Shown here: in pieces, positions 1 to 9,254 of the stretch
How the letters are laid out: each line of letters starts with the position of its first letter
Numbering within the stretch: position 1 is the stretch's first letter
Assembly (NCBI GenBank): GCA_000310025.1
Contig: FN649755.1
Span: forward strand, 155,273-207,388
DNA: 52,116 bases
Source: Ectocarpus siliculosus
Taxonomy: Eukaryota; Sar; Phaeophyceae; Ectocarpales; Ectocarpaceae
Reading direction: 5' to 3'
Notes under the pieces: model-generated
Databases searched by the model: none
What the model saw: the letters and a program-made list of their open reading frames with translations, nothing else
Told to the model about the DNA's origin: nothing
Position numbers and translations under genes: made by a program

Positions 1-1668
1 AACTGTAACAACTACAGAGGGATTTCGCTACTATCTCACGTAGGCAAGGTTCCCATCAAGATCATCACCAACCGTCTAAGCGCCTTCTGCGAAGCCAACA
101 ACATCCTCCCGGAGGAACAGTGCGGATTCCGACCGGGGCGATCCACCGTCGACATGCTGTTTGTCGTGCGTCGCCTCCAGGAGCTGGGGCGGAGAAAGAA
201 AATACCGCTCTACATGTGCTTCGTCGACTTGAAGAAGGCGTATGATTCGGTGGACCGAGAGATGCTATGGAAGGTGCTGGCCAGGGCCGGGATTCCCGCG
301 AAGCTAATCAAAGTCATCCGCCAATTCCACGATGGAATGCGGGCCCGGGTGCGCATGGACGACGGAGAACTATCGGACTGGTTCTTCGTCACACAGGGTG
401 TGCGACAAGGATGTGTGCTATCCCCACTGCTGTTCAACATCTTCTTCGCCGAGGTCCTCGAGGTCGTCGTTATCCGATTCAGCGAGGATGATGTTGTTCT
501 GCGGAATCTGGAGTGCTTGGAGGAGGGGAAGACGGAAGCGGGGGGGGGGGAGGAGACACCCCTTGACCGAGTACGGAGGGCAGTATGGGGGATGCTGTAT
601 GCCGATGATGCCGGCGTCGTATCGAGGTCTGCAGAAGGACTGGCGAGAATGATGACCATCATCGTTGAGGTGTTCGGAGAGTTCGGGCTAACGGTGTCGG
701 AGAAGAAGACGGAGACGCTCCTGATGCGCGCGAAGGACAAGCCGACTGCAACATCACAGTCCCCCCCGCCTCCTCCTCCACCACTGACTATCGAAGCCGT
801 GGGACAGAAATACGCCCAGACGACCGAGTTCCGGTACCTCGGTGGCCTCGTCAACGAACATGGCGACCTCACCCGGGAGATCAGCTACAGGAGCAGAGGA
901 GCGTGGGCGTGCCTCAGGCGATATGGCCAGGAGCTCTTCGACAGACCGAAAGCGCCATTCCGACTCAAGATCCGCCTCCTCCAGGCGGAGGCGATGGAGG
1001 CACTGCTGTACGGCTGCATGACATGGTCACCACTCAGCGGCCACTATCAGACGCTGCGGTCGACACACCACCGACTGCTCCTTCGAGTTATCGGGTACAA
1101 GCGCAAGAAAGACACCTACCGGCAGCTCTCGTACGCCCAGACGCTGAAGAGGGTCGAATGCCAGAGCGTTGAAGCCACGATCCGACAACGACGCCTACTG
1201 TTCGCGGGAGCACTGGCAAGGCAGCCGGACGGGCGACTCCCGAAACGACTGATGCTCGGCGAGCTGGCGGGGGGGGAGAAGCCACGTAGGGGGGGACAGG
1301 AACAGAACTGGCCGAAGCGTTTGCTCGACGACCTGAAGGCCTTCGGGGCCGACCACGGATCTAAGAAAACCGACCCAAGTTGTCTCGGAATTCCCGTACC
1401 GAAAGACACGGCACCGAAGTCAAGGTGGACGGAAGCCGCGAAGGTGGAGGGGGGAGTACCCTGGCATGCGGCGGTGCTGCAGGGAGCTGAGAGGTTCATG
1501 ACCTCCTGGCACGAGAAGGAAGAAGAGGCCAGCCGACAACGAGCGCTCAAACGAAACCACAAGCCAACAACCAATGGGGCGGGAGGGGGGCAGGAGACGG
1601 ACGAGACGGCGAGGGAAGAAAGCAAACGAGAAGAGACGGACCGAGTGGCACGACACGTGCCGGATTGA
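1..1668 (+). CDS. LINE-type reverse transcriptase, 5' end outside the window
   Basis: Reverse transcriptase of a non-LTR retrotransposon, which would copy the element RNA at a nicked target. The frame is open from base 1, so the first Met (base 154) is internal and the N-terminal part, including any endonuclease, lies off the left edge. Visible RT motifs in order: [21 protein letters not shown] with the first catalytic Asp; [19 protein letters not shown] with the catalytic Asp pair; then [11 protein letters not shown]-terminal [17 protein letters not shown] segment resembles the region after RT in many LINE proteins. A Glu/Gly-rich loop and a run of seven prolines look like low-complexity insertions. 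The frame has no internal stop up to TGA at 1666-1668, so this part could be functional. The clade is not assigned. Confidence 0.9.
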   Translation, partial: NCNNYRGISLLSHVGKVPIKIITNRLSAFCEANNILPEEQCGFRPGRSTVDMLFVVRRLQELGRRKKIPLYMCFVDLKKAYDSVDREMLWKVLARAGIPAKLIKVIRQFHDGMRARVRMDDGELSDWFFVTQGVRQGCVLSPLLFNIFFAEVLEVVVIRFSEDDVVLRNLECLEEGKTEAGGGEETPLDRVRRAVWGMLYADDAGVVSRSAEGLARMMTIIVEVFGEFGLTVSEKKTETLLMRAKDKPTATSQSPPPPPPPLTIEAVGQKYAQTTEFRYLGGLVNEHGDLTREISYRSRGAWACLRRYGQELFDRPKAPFRLKIRLLQAEAMEALLYGCMTWSPLSGHYQTLRSTHHRLLLRVIGYKRKKDTYRQLSYAQTLKRVECQSVEATIRQRRLLFAGALARQPDGRLPKRLMLGELAGGEKPRRGGQEQNWPKRLLDDLKAFGADHGSKKTDPSCLGIPVPKDTAPKSRWTEAAKVEGGVPWHAAVLQGAERFMTSWHEKEEEASRQRALKRNHKPTTNGAGGGQETDETAREESKREETDRVARHVPD

Positions 1669-2148
1669 ATTTCTTTTCGCCAATTCCCCCCCCCCCAACG
1701 CTGCACCATTGCACCAACCCCCCAGTAGTAGTGATTTCGTACCACTACAATGTATCGCTGGTTGGTGGCCATGTTTGCGTGTTTGGTTGTTCGTTAGTGG
1801 TCTCTCCACCGTGTGCCTTGTTCTGCCTCATACTTCCTGTTATTTTCGGCCTGGTCCCTCTTTGTCCTCGCCCTTTTTTTCATTTTTTCATTTTATTTTC
1901 ATTTATTTTCTCTTCTCCTTACGGTTTCCATTTTTATTTTTTCTCCTTTATTTCTTTTTCTCTTTGTCCTTTTTTTTTTTTTTCTCTCTTTTTTTCTCTC
2001 TTTTTCTGTGCCAGATGGACTTGTCTCTGCTTGCGTTGTGAAGTACCAAGATTGAACCAAGGGAGTGTGCCTCTTTCTCTCCGGCCCATGATAGATAGTG
2101 ACTGCTAATCTCAGTTGATACCCCGCATAGCGTGAAGAGGGAGCGGAG
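1669..2148 (+). other. LINE 3' untranslated region, first part
   Basis: Non-coding stretch between the RT stop and the Ty3 LTR. It holds a C10 run near 1687 and a long T-rich pyrimidine tract at about 1860-2010. The last 30 or so bases resemble positions 29525-29558, and the match resumes after the Ty3 insertion at 15122. I infer that this is the LINE 3' UTR, cut in two by the LTR element. The small ORFs here are driven by the T-rich composition and are not genes. Confidence 0.55.
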
Positions 2149-2457
2149 TGTAATGGTATTTGACCCCTTCCTTCAGAATCAATCACCTTTGAGCTGTGTG
2201 GAACTCTCTTGTCCGACCACAGTAGCAGGTTGTTGTTGCTTTCCGTTATTCTCTTTCTCTTGATTAACGCTTTCCAAGCCAACTCACAATATCCCACGCA
2301 CACACGATCATAGATCGCCTGTACGCACACACTGAACAGAAGGGCACATGTCTCGGCATAAAGCCCCGATCTAGCATGACGTCACGTCTTATCATCCGAC
2401 GGCGCCAAATAACCATGATCAACCACTATCACATGTCTACCTCCAAATACCATAACA
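2149..2457 (-). repeat. 3' LTR of the Ty3 element
   Basis: 309-bp direct repeat of 14809-15117 with two mismatches. On the minus strand it starts TGTTATGG and ends CCATTACA. A perfect TGACGTCA (CRE/bZIP-type palindrome) lies at 2377-2384. Confidence 0.95.
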
Positions 2458-2475
2458 ATAGCCCACCCTGAGTGG
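2458..2475 (-). other. Candidate polypurine tract of the Ty3 element
   Basis: Directly upstream of the 3' LTR on the minus strand is a partly purine-rich run (AGGGTGGGC) ending two to three bases before the LTR. This is the expected place for plus-strand priming, but the purine run is short and broken. Confidence 0.35.
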
Positions 2476-3755
2476 ACGTAGATGCAGATACAGAAGCAAA
2501 CCTCGGAGGGACTCTAGTCAATCAAGAGGATTGCGGGATGGATCGAAGATACGACAACTCAAAACCCTCACCCGCACCTCTCCGTTAACCAAACCAAAGA
2601 AGCGGAACCAAGAAAGAAGAAAACACAGAAGCCGGGGCGGCAAAGTCGGTGGATAAAATCGGAAAAAGGCACATGGGTGCGAAAAATAACCAAAACATCC
2701 GAACCGAAAAGACCATAACACGAAGTAACGAAATCGTGAAGAGAAAATCACAAACGATCTCGCACGAATGAACCGATCGAATACCCAATCAAGTACGCCA
2801 GAACCTTACGGGAAGGGGGGCTACGATGCGATCGAGTGCTGAAATGTAAACATAAAGAATAAGAAACGAAAACCGAGCCTGCAAAGGATCAAACGACATG
2901 GGAAACCGCTAGGGGTCGACCAAAATCGAGAAAAGCAGGGAAAGAGGGGGTTTCCGGGGAACGTAAACAACGGCCAAAGAAAAGGACAGGAACCAACGCC
3001 AAAAACAACGTTCGCATGTCACGATACAACGTGCTTGCGATCGGGGTGGGGCGAGGAAAACAATCCTACGTGTACGTCAAGGCCAATTGTATGAAGAAAA
3101 ATGCTAAAGAAAGTACCAAGATGGAACACGTTGGCCGTGGCATGCAATAGAAGCACTGACGGAACGTTGGACCACAAAATATGCAAAGCAAACCATAGGG
3201 TGGGGAGTTAAATGATGCACCAAATTTGGGTGTCACCGCAACTAATGACGAACCTAGGTCGCATTGAAAAATAGGTAAAGGGGAGCGAAAACTTTCGACA
3301 ACCGACCGAGAAGTGACAAACGGGGCGCGAAAGTACGCAACACAAAAGCAAGAGCCAGTCTCAAAGAGATTGAGAGGGCGAGCGGAAAGCATAGTCTAAA
3401 GGAGCAATAGCCAGTCTCGAAATATTCGAGAGGGCGAGCTAGAAACATGCAGAAGCAATAGCCAGTCTCGAAATATTCGAGAGGGCGAGCTAGAAACATG
3501 CAGAAGCAATAGCCAGTCTCAAAAATCGATCGAGAGGGCGAGCTAGAAACATACAGAAGCAATAGCCAGTCTCGAAAATAGATCGAGAGGGCGAGCTAGA
3601 AACATACAGAAGCAATAGCCAGTCTCGAAAATAGATCGAGAGGGCGAGCTAGAAACATACAGACAAACATACATAAACACAAACATGTAACACACAAACA
3701 ATATACACATACATATACATACACATTAAACAAGGAAAACAAGGCAACAGTGCTA
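2476..3755 (-). other. Long 3' untranslated region of the Ty3 element
   Basis: About 1.3 kb between the Pol stop and the 3' LTR with no convincing gene. It holds the 51-53-bp repeat array described separately, an ACATA-type simple repeat at 3656-3725, and otherwise unremarkable sequence. ORFs through the array are open only because some units have a length divisible by three. Confidence 0.7.
3350..3663 (-). repeat. Tandem array of six 51-53-bp hairpin-forming units
   Basis: Units begin near 3350 (degenerate), 3401, 3451, 3502, 3555 and 3608. Each has AGCCAGTCTC, a short palindromic core such as CTCGAAATATTCGAG or CTCGAAAATAGATCGAG, and GAGGGCGAGCTAGAAACAT. The palindrome lets every unit fold into a stem-loop in the element RNA. 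The core varies between units while the arms stay complementary. Confidence 0.9.
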
Positions 3756-6700
3756 TCAGGCATCTATAGCCGTACCACGCGACTCGTCTACATTGCGTAA
3801 GATACCTCGCATGAAGGGACTACTTCGGTGCAGCTGAAGGCACCAAGAACCACAAACAGCTCCCAAAGCTGTCGTGTAGCGCGAAGGGGAGAGGGTGATC
3901 TTGACAGGTACAGGGTCATCCAGGAAGCGAACGACGAAGACGTTTGTAGTTGGAGTATGTCCGGAGATTTTCCCTAGCCACCATAGAGCGTCTTGAGCCT
4001 TGTACCAGAAGTGTGCGCCTACAGGCAGCACGGTGTTGCGAAAACGGCGGGCCCAAACATCGCGGGGAACATATTCGTACCCAGGCGACGAGGACCGCTC
4101 GCCTTTGATGCGAGACAGTTCACGTTCCGCTGCGCCAATGCGCATGCGACGATACAGACGGTTAGTCTGCCGGTGTTGGTCGGGTGTACCAGCCCAATAC
4201 AGAAGAATCTGTTTTCGGGAGTGTTGGAGGTCCATTTCTCGTTCCCACGAGGGCCGCAGAAGACCTTTCCAGTGGGTCTCGTACATGACTGCGATAACGC
4301 CGCCACGTCCTCGAACCGACTGGTGTCCCGTGATTTTCTCAACCTCCAGCATACGGACAGGTGCCGAAACATCGTCCGCGGTAACATGGTACGGCGGAGA
4401 CTTCGTCGTGTAGTTGTTGAGAACATACTGCGTGAGGCCTGCAGGCAAGAACCGAGGCATGTCGTCACTATCGTGTGGGTTCGCACACGGTTTGCAACGA
4501 GCGACAGCAACTCGGCGCTTGGCATCCACTCCGGGCATATCGGAGGGAAGATCCAAATACAGGAGCTTGTCAGCCACCGGACTGCTATCGGGAGCCTTGT
4601 TGCAAGGACCGACTGCGAGGATTTTAAAAGGACCTGTCCAATTCAAGGACAGCTTCTTTTTGAGTACCTGGGAGTCAGCGTCTGCGCGGGCCTTGGAAGT
4701 GAGTTTGGCACCTTGGCGGATGGTAGCCAAATGGTTGTATACCCACACCCAACCACCGGTAGCGTAAACGGGTAGTTGATGTAAGGCATCAGACAGTTTC
4801 GAGTTCCGTTTTTCCATACGGGAAACTGTGAGTGCGTGTTGTTCACGCACTAGCTCGTAGGAGCGCCGTTGCCGATCGGCGGCAAGGTTGCAATACTCGA
4901 GCTGATCGCGGGCAAGCGACTGGTGACCACGAGCGTAAATGTTGTCAAAAACGGTCAGTGGAAACCTGGGAAGGCGCGCCATATGCACCTCATTGGGCGC
5001 CAATCCTGTTGCAGCGCTAACGGAGTTGTTGTACGCGAATTCAACATGAGGGAGATGAATGTCCCAATCATCTTGTCGTTCGTTCACAACCATTGCCAGC
5101 ATCTGGGCCATGGTGTGGTTCACGCGCTCAACTCCTCCGTTGCCGCTAGGGTGGTACGCGCTCGTCGTAATTTTTCGGACGCGTAGCAATTTTAGGATGG
5201 CAACCGACAGTTTGGAGCAAAACTGCAATCCGTTGTCAGAAAGAATGCTGAGGGGGCATCCCCAAACAGGCACGTATTTATTGACAAGGACGTCAGCTGT
5301 ACCTTCAGCTGTGAACTCGGCGTCAGTCACTGCGTACATATTGGCTCTCCGACTGAAACGGTCAGTGAAAAGCAAAATATACGAGAAACCTCGCGGAGTT
5401 GTGGGAAGCGGACCAAAATAGTCGACGCTAATCGCGACCCCTGGTGCCGAAGGCAGAGGGATCGTGAGAATCGGCCAGCGAATAGTCTGGCGCGCAGTTT
5501 TGCGGGCCTGACATTTCAAACATCGCCGAATCCACCAACGAGTACTGATACTCATCCCAATCCACCAGTAAAACCTCTCAAGCAAGCTGAGCGTGCGAGC
5601 GGTACCAAGGTGGCAGAGGGCGTTGGCATGACAAGCTTGCATGACCCAAGGTCGCATTAACATGGGCACGTAAATACGAGTGGGTTCGTCATTCAACAGA
5701 CGTGCAGCTCGTCCTCCAGGACGGTCAGAAGAGACCAGGGGCTTGGTATTCTTTCGTACCAAGAGGCAAAGGCCATCGTCAGTGACGAGGCGTCCTTTAT
5801 CTGCAAGCTCTCGAATATCCTCCAACGAGGGTCTATGCCTGGAGTGATATGACACTCTGGCAAAGAAATCGACAGGTAGACTCTGAGGGCGTTTGAGGAG
5901 AATGTAGCGGATGGTGGCTTCACACACCGGCTCTTTCTGCTGTTCCCGCGCCCAATCGGCACGCGTGTAGCGTTCGACGGACTCACGGAATTCTAACTCT
6001 GCAGGATTGAGGATCATGGAATCCACTGCGGGCGTTGCCTTACCAGCTGCAGCAGCCGGTTGTGACAAACCCAACAGAGGACCCGTAGGGGCGTCGGTAA
6101 CCGTCTCCGGCGGCGCTATGGGCACCGTTGGGACAGGTTCGACAGCAGGCTCAGGCGTGGTGGCAGCGGGTGTCACTCGTGTTTGACGACGAGAAGCGCC
6201 TGCACGCGGAACGTGTGGGGGGATCGACAAATCAGGACCGAAACCGTAGTTTACATCGGGTTGAGGCTGACCCGCAGCAGCTGCGGTTTGGCGACGCGTA
6301 CGAGTAGAGATCAGTTCCGACGGATCAATACGATGCGGTTGCAACCGAGAGGTCGAAGGCGGCGGCAATGAGTCGGCGGCATCTAAACGATCAGAGTGGG
6401 AGCCGGCGTCGACAGTTGCGGTCGCAGGAGACACGACAGGGGGCAACCGAGAGTTATCGTCGGCGGTCTGTGTGTCGTGGACAGGGAGCGCAAATGCAGC
6501 TGTATCCGTGTGGGGTCGCGCAGACGGTCCGTAAACCGTGGCGGTGTCCCTATACAATGGTCTCATCGGAGACACAACAGGAGAAGCTGAAGACCGGAGT
6601 GCCGGCACAGCGCCCTGTATTTTCTGGGTTGCAGCGGAAGTAACCTCAGGCACAGCAAATACGGAGTGGTCGGTGCAAGACAATGCACGATCGTCCGCAA

Positions 6701-9254
6701 GGTGTCGCAAAGGTCCTCGCGCATTGACGTACGGAAAAACACGAGCGACGAATTCTCCTGCAGGAGCATCAAGGTCGTCAATCCTCATTCGAGGCCCGTG
6801 TTTGCGAAAATCCGCAAAATCATCGGAAGTGAGGGGTAGCCCACCCAAAGCGGCGTTCTCGCTCGGGGGCGCCAGCCCACCCAAACCAACGCCAGGCGTG
6901 GTTTGTCCGGGTGGTGCGTGACCTGTCGCTCGGAACAGATACACACCAACGTCTTCTGGGGACGTCAAACGACTGTTACCGTTGATGTCGGCGGCAGTAG
7001 GCTCAATCGGCAGACGAGACAGCATGTCAGCGTTTCCGTTGGAGGCACCTCGTCGGTACTCCAACGTGTAGCTGTATGCTTCAAGGAACTCAATCCAGCG
7101 TTGGACGCGTGGGTTGTGCTCGCTGATTTTTGACAAACTTTCCAGCGCCATATTGTCGGAATAGATGCGGAAGTGTGTGCCACGAAGGTATTCGCGGAGA
7201 CGCTTGATCGCCCATACAACGGCTCCTGCTTCGAGATCGAGAGCGGTCCAGTTGCGTTCAGCGTCGAGCGTGGCTCTGCTGATGAAAACGATCGGCCGTA
7301 CCGAGCCGTCTTTCTGCTCTTGCTCCAGCGCGGCGCCGAGACCGTCGGAGCTGGCGTCACAGCAAAGACGTAAAGGGCGTGTACCGTCCGCAATAGCGTC
7401 CCAATCAGGAAACACTAAAATGGGCGGTTTCGCGAGCTCAGCCAGTAGGCTGCGAACAGTTGTTTCCATGTCGCTCGTGAAAGCGAAGGGAACACCTTTT
7501 TTGAGCAAGTGCGTAATGGACTTCACACGCTTGGCCATGTCTCTGAGGAAACGTCGGTAGTAGCTCAGACCACCCATGAGTGACCTGAGTTGCTTGACGG
7601 TCGTAGGCATGGGCATACCTGCCAGGGCGGCTACTTTACGGGCGTTGGGGAAGACACCTTTCGAAGATATGGTGTGCCCCAAGAAGTCAGCCTTGGTGGT
7701 ACCGATGGTGGCTTTCGAGGGAGAAAGTTTGAGGTCGTACTTTCTCAACCGTTCGAAGAGCGTGCGCATATTACGGACATGCTGCAGTGGGCCTTCGTCA
7801 AAAACAACGACGTCATCGAGGTATGCCTCGACTCCATCGAGTCCTTTGATTACTTCGTTAATCACTTTTACAAAGTGGCCTGCGGATTGGCTAGCACCCA
7901 TCGGCATGCGGAGCCATTCGAACAAACGAGTGGGGGTCGCAAAAGCCGTAAGGGGGATAGTGTCCTTGTGGACAGTGATCTGGTGGAAAGAACCCGTGAA
8001 ATCGAATAACGAGAAAATCGAACCTCTGTTGAGTTTCGTTAGAATCTCGTCGACTCGGGGGATGGGAAGTTGACCAAAGCTGCTGATATGGTTCAACTTT
8101 CGGTAGTTAACCGTGATGCGTATTCCACCAGACTTCTTTGGTATAACCACGATGGGGCTGGAATAAGGAGAGGTCGAGTGCTGAATTAGGCCAGCAGCTA
8201 GATACTGGTCCAAAATGGCATCGACTTGCTTTGCAACCAAAGGATTCATACGGTACGGTTTGGACGTCACAGGGGGACAATCCGGAGGTACTTTGATCTC
8301 AAACGGCATCAGGGAACAGGACCCTAAATCCGTCGAGGATGTGGAAAACACGTCTTGGAAATCATGTAAAAGATCACCAAGTTCTGTGATGACCTCTGGT
8401 GACCAACCAGGACCGTGAAAATCAAACTTAACCAACTTCAGGTGAGGCGGCAAGCGATTCCACAATGACTCAAAGCTAACTCTCTGATCAGCGCTCAACC
8501 GCTCCATCACATGCTGTGGTGGCGGCGAGGGCGAAGTGTGAGCGGGGGCAGGGGCCGCAGGGGGTGATTTCCCTGGGTCCTGCACAGGAAGATCGGTGGA
8601 TCGTAGGTTGTGCACGAAGGGATCGTGGCAACGCACCTGCGGATCGACGGTCCTGTCCGCGTTATCCTCGGTAGAACCCAAAATAGGTCCAGGCACCGAA
8701 CATGAAGTGTCAGCTTCGTCACTAAACTGTTGTTCTAAATGCTCTACCGGGACGCGCATCAGCGGGGCGGCAGCAGTACCGAGCAAGTCTCCTGGCTCAA
8801 GTTCTGCAGTGCCCGCGAGCGGCACAAACTGACGTCCGTCGGAGACAAAGATCTCTTCGTTCGACGAAACATCAGGCAACATGTCGACAAGGTATTGACC
8901 GGTCAGAGCTGGAGTACCGTTGGAACGCACCAAGTTGACTTCAATCATTTGGTGGTCGTCTGACAATGAAGTACCCGTTGGCCCTGCATAACGGAGTTGG
9001 AATTGGTCCGCCGGGGCTGTGAAATCGGGCACATACGCGACCGCACCAGAATCATCCTGGTGGGCAAGCGTATATTCACCAAAAACGCGATTGTCCAGTG
9101 GCCTCGGAGGCAACATACTGTACGTGCGAGTGTTAAATCGCATGAAACTATCGCGTCCCAATAAGGATGGGAAACTGCATGGTGTTTGCAGGGACGATGT
9201 GCGCCCAAACGGCAAGAGAAGCCGAAGGCGTATCACCGTGGAAAAATTGCACAC
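3756..9254 (-). CDS. pol: Ty3 element Pol: RT, RNase H, integrase, chromodomain, Tudor-like module
   Basis: Polyprotein of 1,832 residues that copies the RNA and inserts the cDNA. The true start is probably the +1 shift near 9150 rather than the first codon. RT: residues 335-540, with Asp418 in FSLFDFTGSFHQI and YLDD at 478-481. RNase H: 625-750, with Asp633, Glu675, Asp700 and Asp743 all present. Integrase: zinc module His1209, His1215, Cys1245, Cys1248; catalytic Asp1278, Asp1340, Glu1376 (DD35E spacing). Chromodomain: about 1633-1690, with the VEKI start and a WKG...PSWE core. A Tudor/SH3-like segment (1742-1795: WWLGKIS, VVRFLDDP, SRYTT) follows. A Pro/Ala/Thr-rich linker of about 340 residues separates RNase H from integrase. 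No internal stop, so the enzyme set looks intact. Confidence 0.95.
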   Translation of the reverse strand: MCNFSTVIRLRLLLPFGRTSSLQTPCSFPSLLGRDSFMRFNTRTYSMLPPRPLDNRVFGEYTLAHQDDSGAVAYVPDFTAPADQFQLRYAGPTGTSLSDDHQMIEVNLVRSNGTPALTGQYLVDMLPDVSSNEEIFVSDGRQFVPLAGTAELEPGDLLGTAAAPLMRVPVEHLEQQFSDEADTSCSVPGPILGSTEDNADRTVDPQVRCHDPFVHNLRSTDLPVQDPGKSPPAAPAPAHTSPSPPPQHVMERLSADQRVSFESLWNRLPPHLKLVKFDFHGPGWSPEVITELGDLLHDFQDVFSTSSTDLGSCSLMPFEIKVPPDCPPVTSKPYRMNPLVAKQVDAILDQYLAAGLIQHSTSPYSSPIVVIPKKSGGIRITVNYRKLNHISSFGQLPIPRVDEILTKLNRGSIFSLFDFTGSFHQITVHKDTIPLTAFATPTRLFEWLRMPMGASQSAGHFVKVINEVIKGLDGVEAYLDDVVVFDEGPLQHVRNMRTLFERLRKYDLKLSPSKATIGTTKADFLGHTISSKGVFPNARKVAALAGMPMPTTVKQLRSLMGGLSYYRRFLRDMAKRVKSITHLLKKGVPFAFTSDMETTVRSLLAELAKPPILVFPDWDAIADGTRPLRLCCDASSDGLGAALEQEQKDGSVRPIVFISRATLDAERNWTALDLEAGAVVWAIKRLREYLRGTHFRIYSDNMALESLSKISEHNPRVQRWIEFLEAYSYTLEYRRGASNGNADMLSRLPIEPTAADINGNSRLTSPEDVGVYLFRATGHAPPGQTTPGVGLGGLAPPSENAALGGLPLTSDDFADFRKHGPRMRIDDLDAPAGEFVARVFPYVNARGPLRHLADDRALSCTDHSVFAVPEVTSAATQKIQGAVPALRSSASPVVSPMRPLYRDTATVYGPSARPHTDTAAFALPVHDTQTADDNSRLPPVVSPATATVDAGSHSDRLDAADSLPPPSTSRLQPHRIDPSELISTRTRRQTAAAAGQPQPDVNYGFGPDLSIPPHVPRAGASRRQTRVTPAATTPEPAVEPVPTVPIAPPETVTDAPTGPLLGLSQPAAAAGKATPAVDSMILNPAELEFRESVERYTRADWAREQQKEPVCEATIRYILLKRPQSLPVDFFARVSYHSRHRPSLEDIRELADKGRLVTDDGLCLLVRKNTKPLVSSDRPGGRAARLLNDEPTRIYVPMLMRPWVMQACHANALCHLGTARTLSLLERFYWWIGMSISTRWWIRRCLKCQARKTARQTIRWPILTIPLPSAPGVAISVDYFGPLPTTPRGFSYILLFTDRFSRRANMYAVTDAEFTAEGTADVLVNKYVPVWGCPLSILSDNGLQFCSKLSVAILKLLRVRKITTSAYHPSGNGGVERVNHTMAQMLAMVVNERQDDWDIHLPHVEFAYNNSVSAATGLAPNEVHMARLPRFPLTVFDNIYARGHQSLARDQLEYCNLAADRQRRSYELVREQHALTVSRMEKRNSKLSDALHQLPVYATGGWVWVYNHLATIRQGAKLTSKARADADSQVLKKKLSLNWTGPFKILAVGPCNKAPDSSPVADKLLYLDLPSDMPGVDAKRRVAVARCKPCANPHDSDDMPRFLPAGLTQYVLNNYTTKSPPYHVTADDVSAPVRMLEVEKITGHQSVRGRGGVIAVMYETHWKGLLRPSWEREMDLQHSRKQILLYWAGTPDQHRQTNRLYRRMRIGAAERELSRIKGERSSSPGYEYVPRDVWARRFRNTVLPVGAHFWYKAQDALWWLGKISGHTPTTNVFVVRFLDDPVPVKITLSPSRYTTALGAVCGSWCLQLHRSSPFMRGILRNVDESRGTAIDA
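9148..9153 (-). promoter_or_regulatory. Probable +1 frameshift site between protease and Pol
   Basis: ORF3 ends CGA TAG T on the minus strand and Pol is in the +1 frame, overlapping by 107 bases. The protease C-terminal strand is readable in both frames here (FPILIG and LLGRDSF), which pins the switch to about 9148-9170. A rare-type codon followed by a stop and slippage into AGT resembles known +1 sites in general form (Ty3, antizyme). A sequencing indel is the alternative. Confidence 0.5.

Noticed and set aside
1574-2108. Phe/Ser-rich membrane proteins in the LINE 3' region
   Set aside because: Produced by the T-rich tract at 1860-2010 in all three frames.
3254-3562. Minus-strand repeat protein (PLEYFETGYCFCMFLAR units)
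   Set aside because: Open only because the 51-bp tandem units are divisible by three; it lies in the element's 3' untranslated region and stops when 53-bp units begin.
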